DNA of 64,000 bases from NCBI GenBank assembly GCA_014529385.2, contig CM043962.1, positions 44,758,598 to 44,822,597 on the forward strand, written 5' to 3'. This document shows, one piece after another, positions 63,863 to 64,000 of the stretch. Both the position numbers and the translations under genes were made by a program. Source of the DNA: Adiantum capillus-veneris (Eukaryota; Streptophyta; Polypodiopsida; Polypodiales; Pteridaceae). The first letter of the stretch is position 1. Every line of letters starts with the position of its first letter. The notes below the pieces were generated by a model. That model ran no database searches. It saw nothing but the letters and a program-made list of their open reading frames with translations, and was not told the DNA's origin.

Positions 63863-64000
63863 TGTTACCATATACATGTGGTAGTGATGTGTGTGAACAC
63901 ACTAGGACCGCCGGGGCATTTTTTCCCCCTTTACGAGGTTTTCCCCCCATGCATTGTATATACACCCGTCACTCTAGGGCTATCTATCTTTCCATTGCAC
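63863..64000 (+). repeat. Partial LTR of the element C family, cut by window edge
   Basis: TGTTACCATATACATGTGGTAG and what follows match the start of the element C LTR in its own orientation (reverse complement of 18009 downward), with several changes. 138 of about 227 bp are visible. Confidence 0.88.

Overview
The window is repeat-dominated nuclear DNA of a land plant, most likely one with a large, retrotransposon-rich genome. The evidence is Ty1/copia elements primed by initiator-Met tRNA, a Ty3/gypsy element primed by a site matching plant Asp tRNA, tRNA-derived SINE-like pieces, long TG, GA and CT microsatellites, and one recognisable plant splicing-factor gene copy. I cannot place the species. 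Nothing here is prokaryotic: there are no operons, CRISPR arrays or rRNA genes. Almost every coding stretch belongs to a mobile element, and most are broken.

Layout. 1-9.3 kb: non-coding DNA with microsatellites and two pol-III-box (SINE/tRNA-like) pieces, an intronless CWC21-type splicing-factor copy (4730-5263, minus), and a decayed copia relic (about 6.08-7.33 kb, minus). 9.35-20.03 kb: a minus-strand gypsy relic (element D). It is split by a complete minus-strand copia element (C, 11672-18009, target duplication GGCCA), which is itself split by a solo LTR (F, 15033-15820, duplication CTTCA). 20.25-24.49 kb: dispersed repeat family R1. 24.49-50.59 kb: a small decayed copia element (B, duplication CAAAG) split by a 22,677-bp gypsy element (A, 25358-48034, duplication CTATG). 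50.6-56.1 kb: more R1 sequence, hairpins and a degenerate minisatellite. 56.18-61.65 kb: a copia element (E, duplication GTTGT) with many nonsense mutations. 61.66-64 kb: unannotated DNA, a long TG tract, and the start of another LTR of the C family at the edge.

Element A is the main discovery. Its order is LTR - tRNA-Asp primer site - leader carrying a repeated palindrome - gag - protease 1 - RT - RNase H - two tandem zinc-binding modules - integrase - a second aspartic-protease-like domain - a tail with repeated Trp motifs - an internal copy of the polypurine tract. Then follow an internally deleted tandem copy of 7.1 kb of this region, a second palindrome-bearing spacer, a long coiled-coil ORF of unknown function, the terminal polypurine tract and the 3' LTR. 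Nine copies of one near-perfect 24-30 bp palindrome sit in the two non-coding spacers, mostly 282-284 bp apart. A second protease domain downstream of integrase, a duplicated integrase zinc module, 12-nt internal copies of the polypurine tract and the palindrome arrays are all unusual. Together they suggest a divergent gypsy lineage with more than one expression unit. This copy is disabled by a stop codon and a 1-nt deletion in RT, but its LTRs are nearly identical (about 13 substitutions and one 2-bp indel counted by eye), so it inserted fairly recently.
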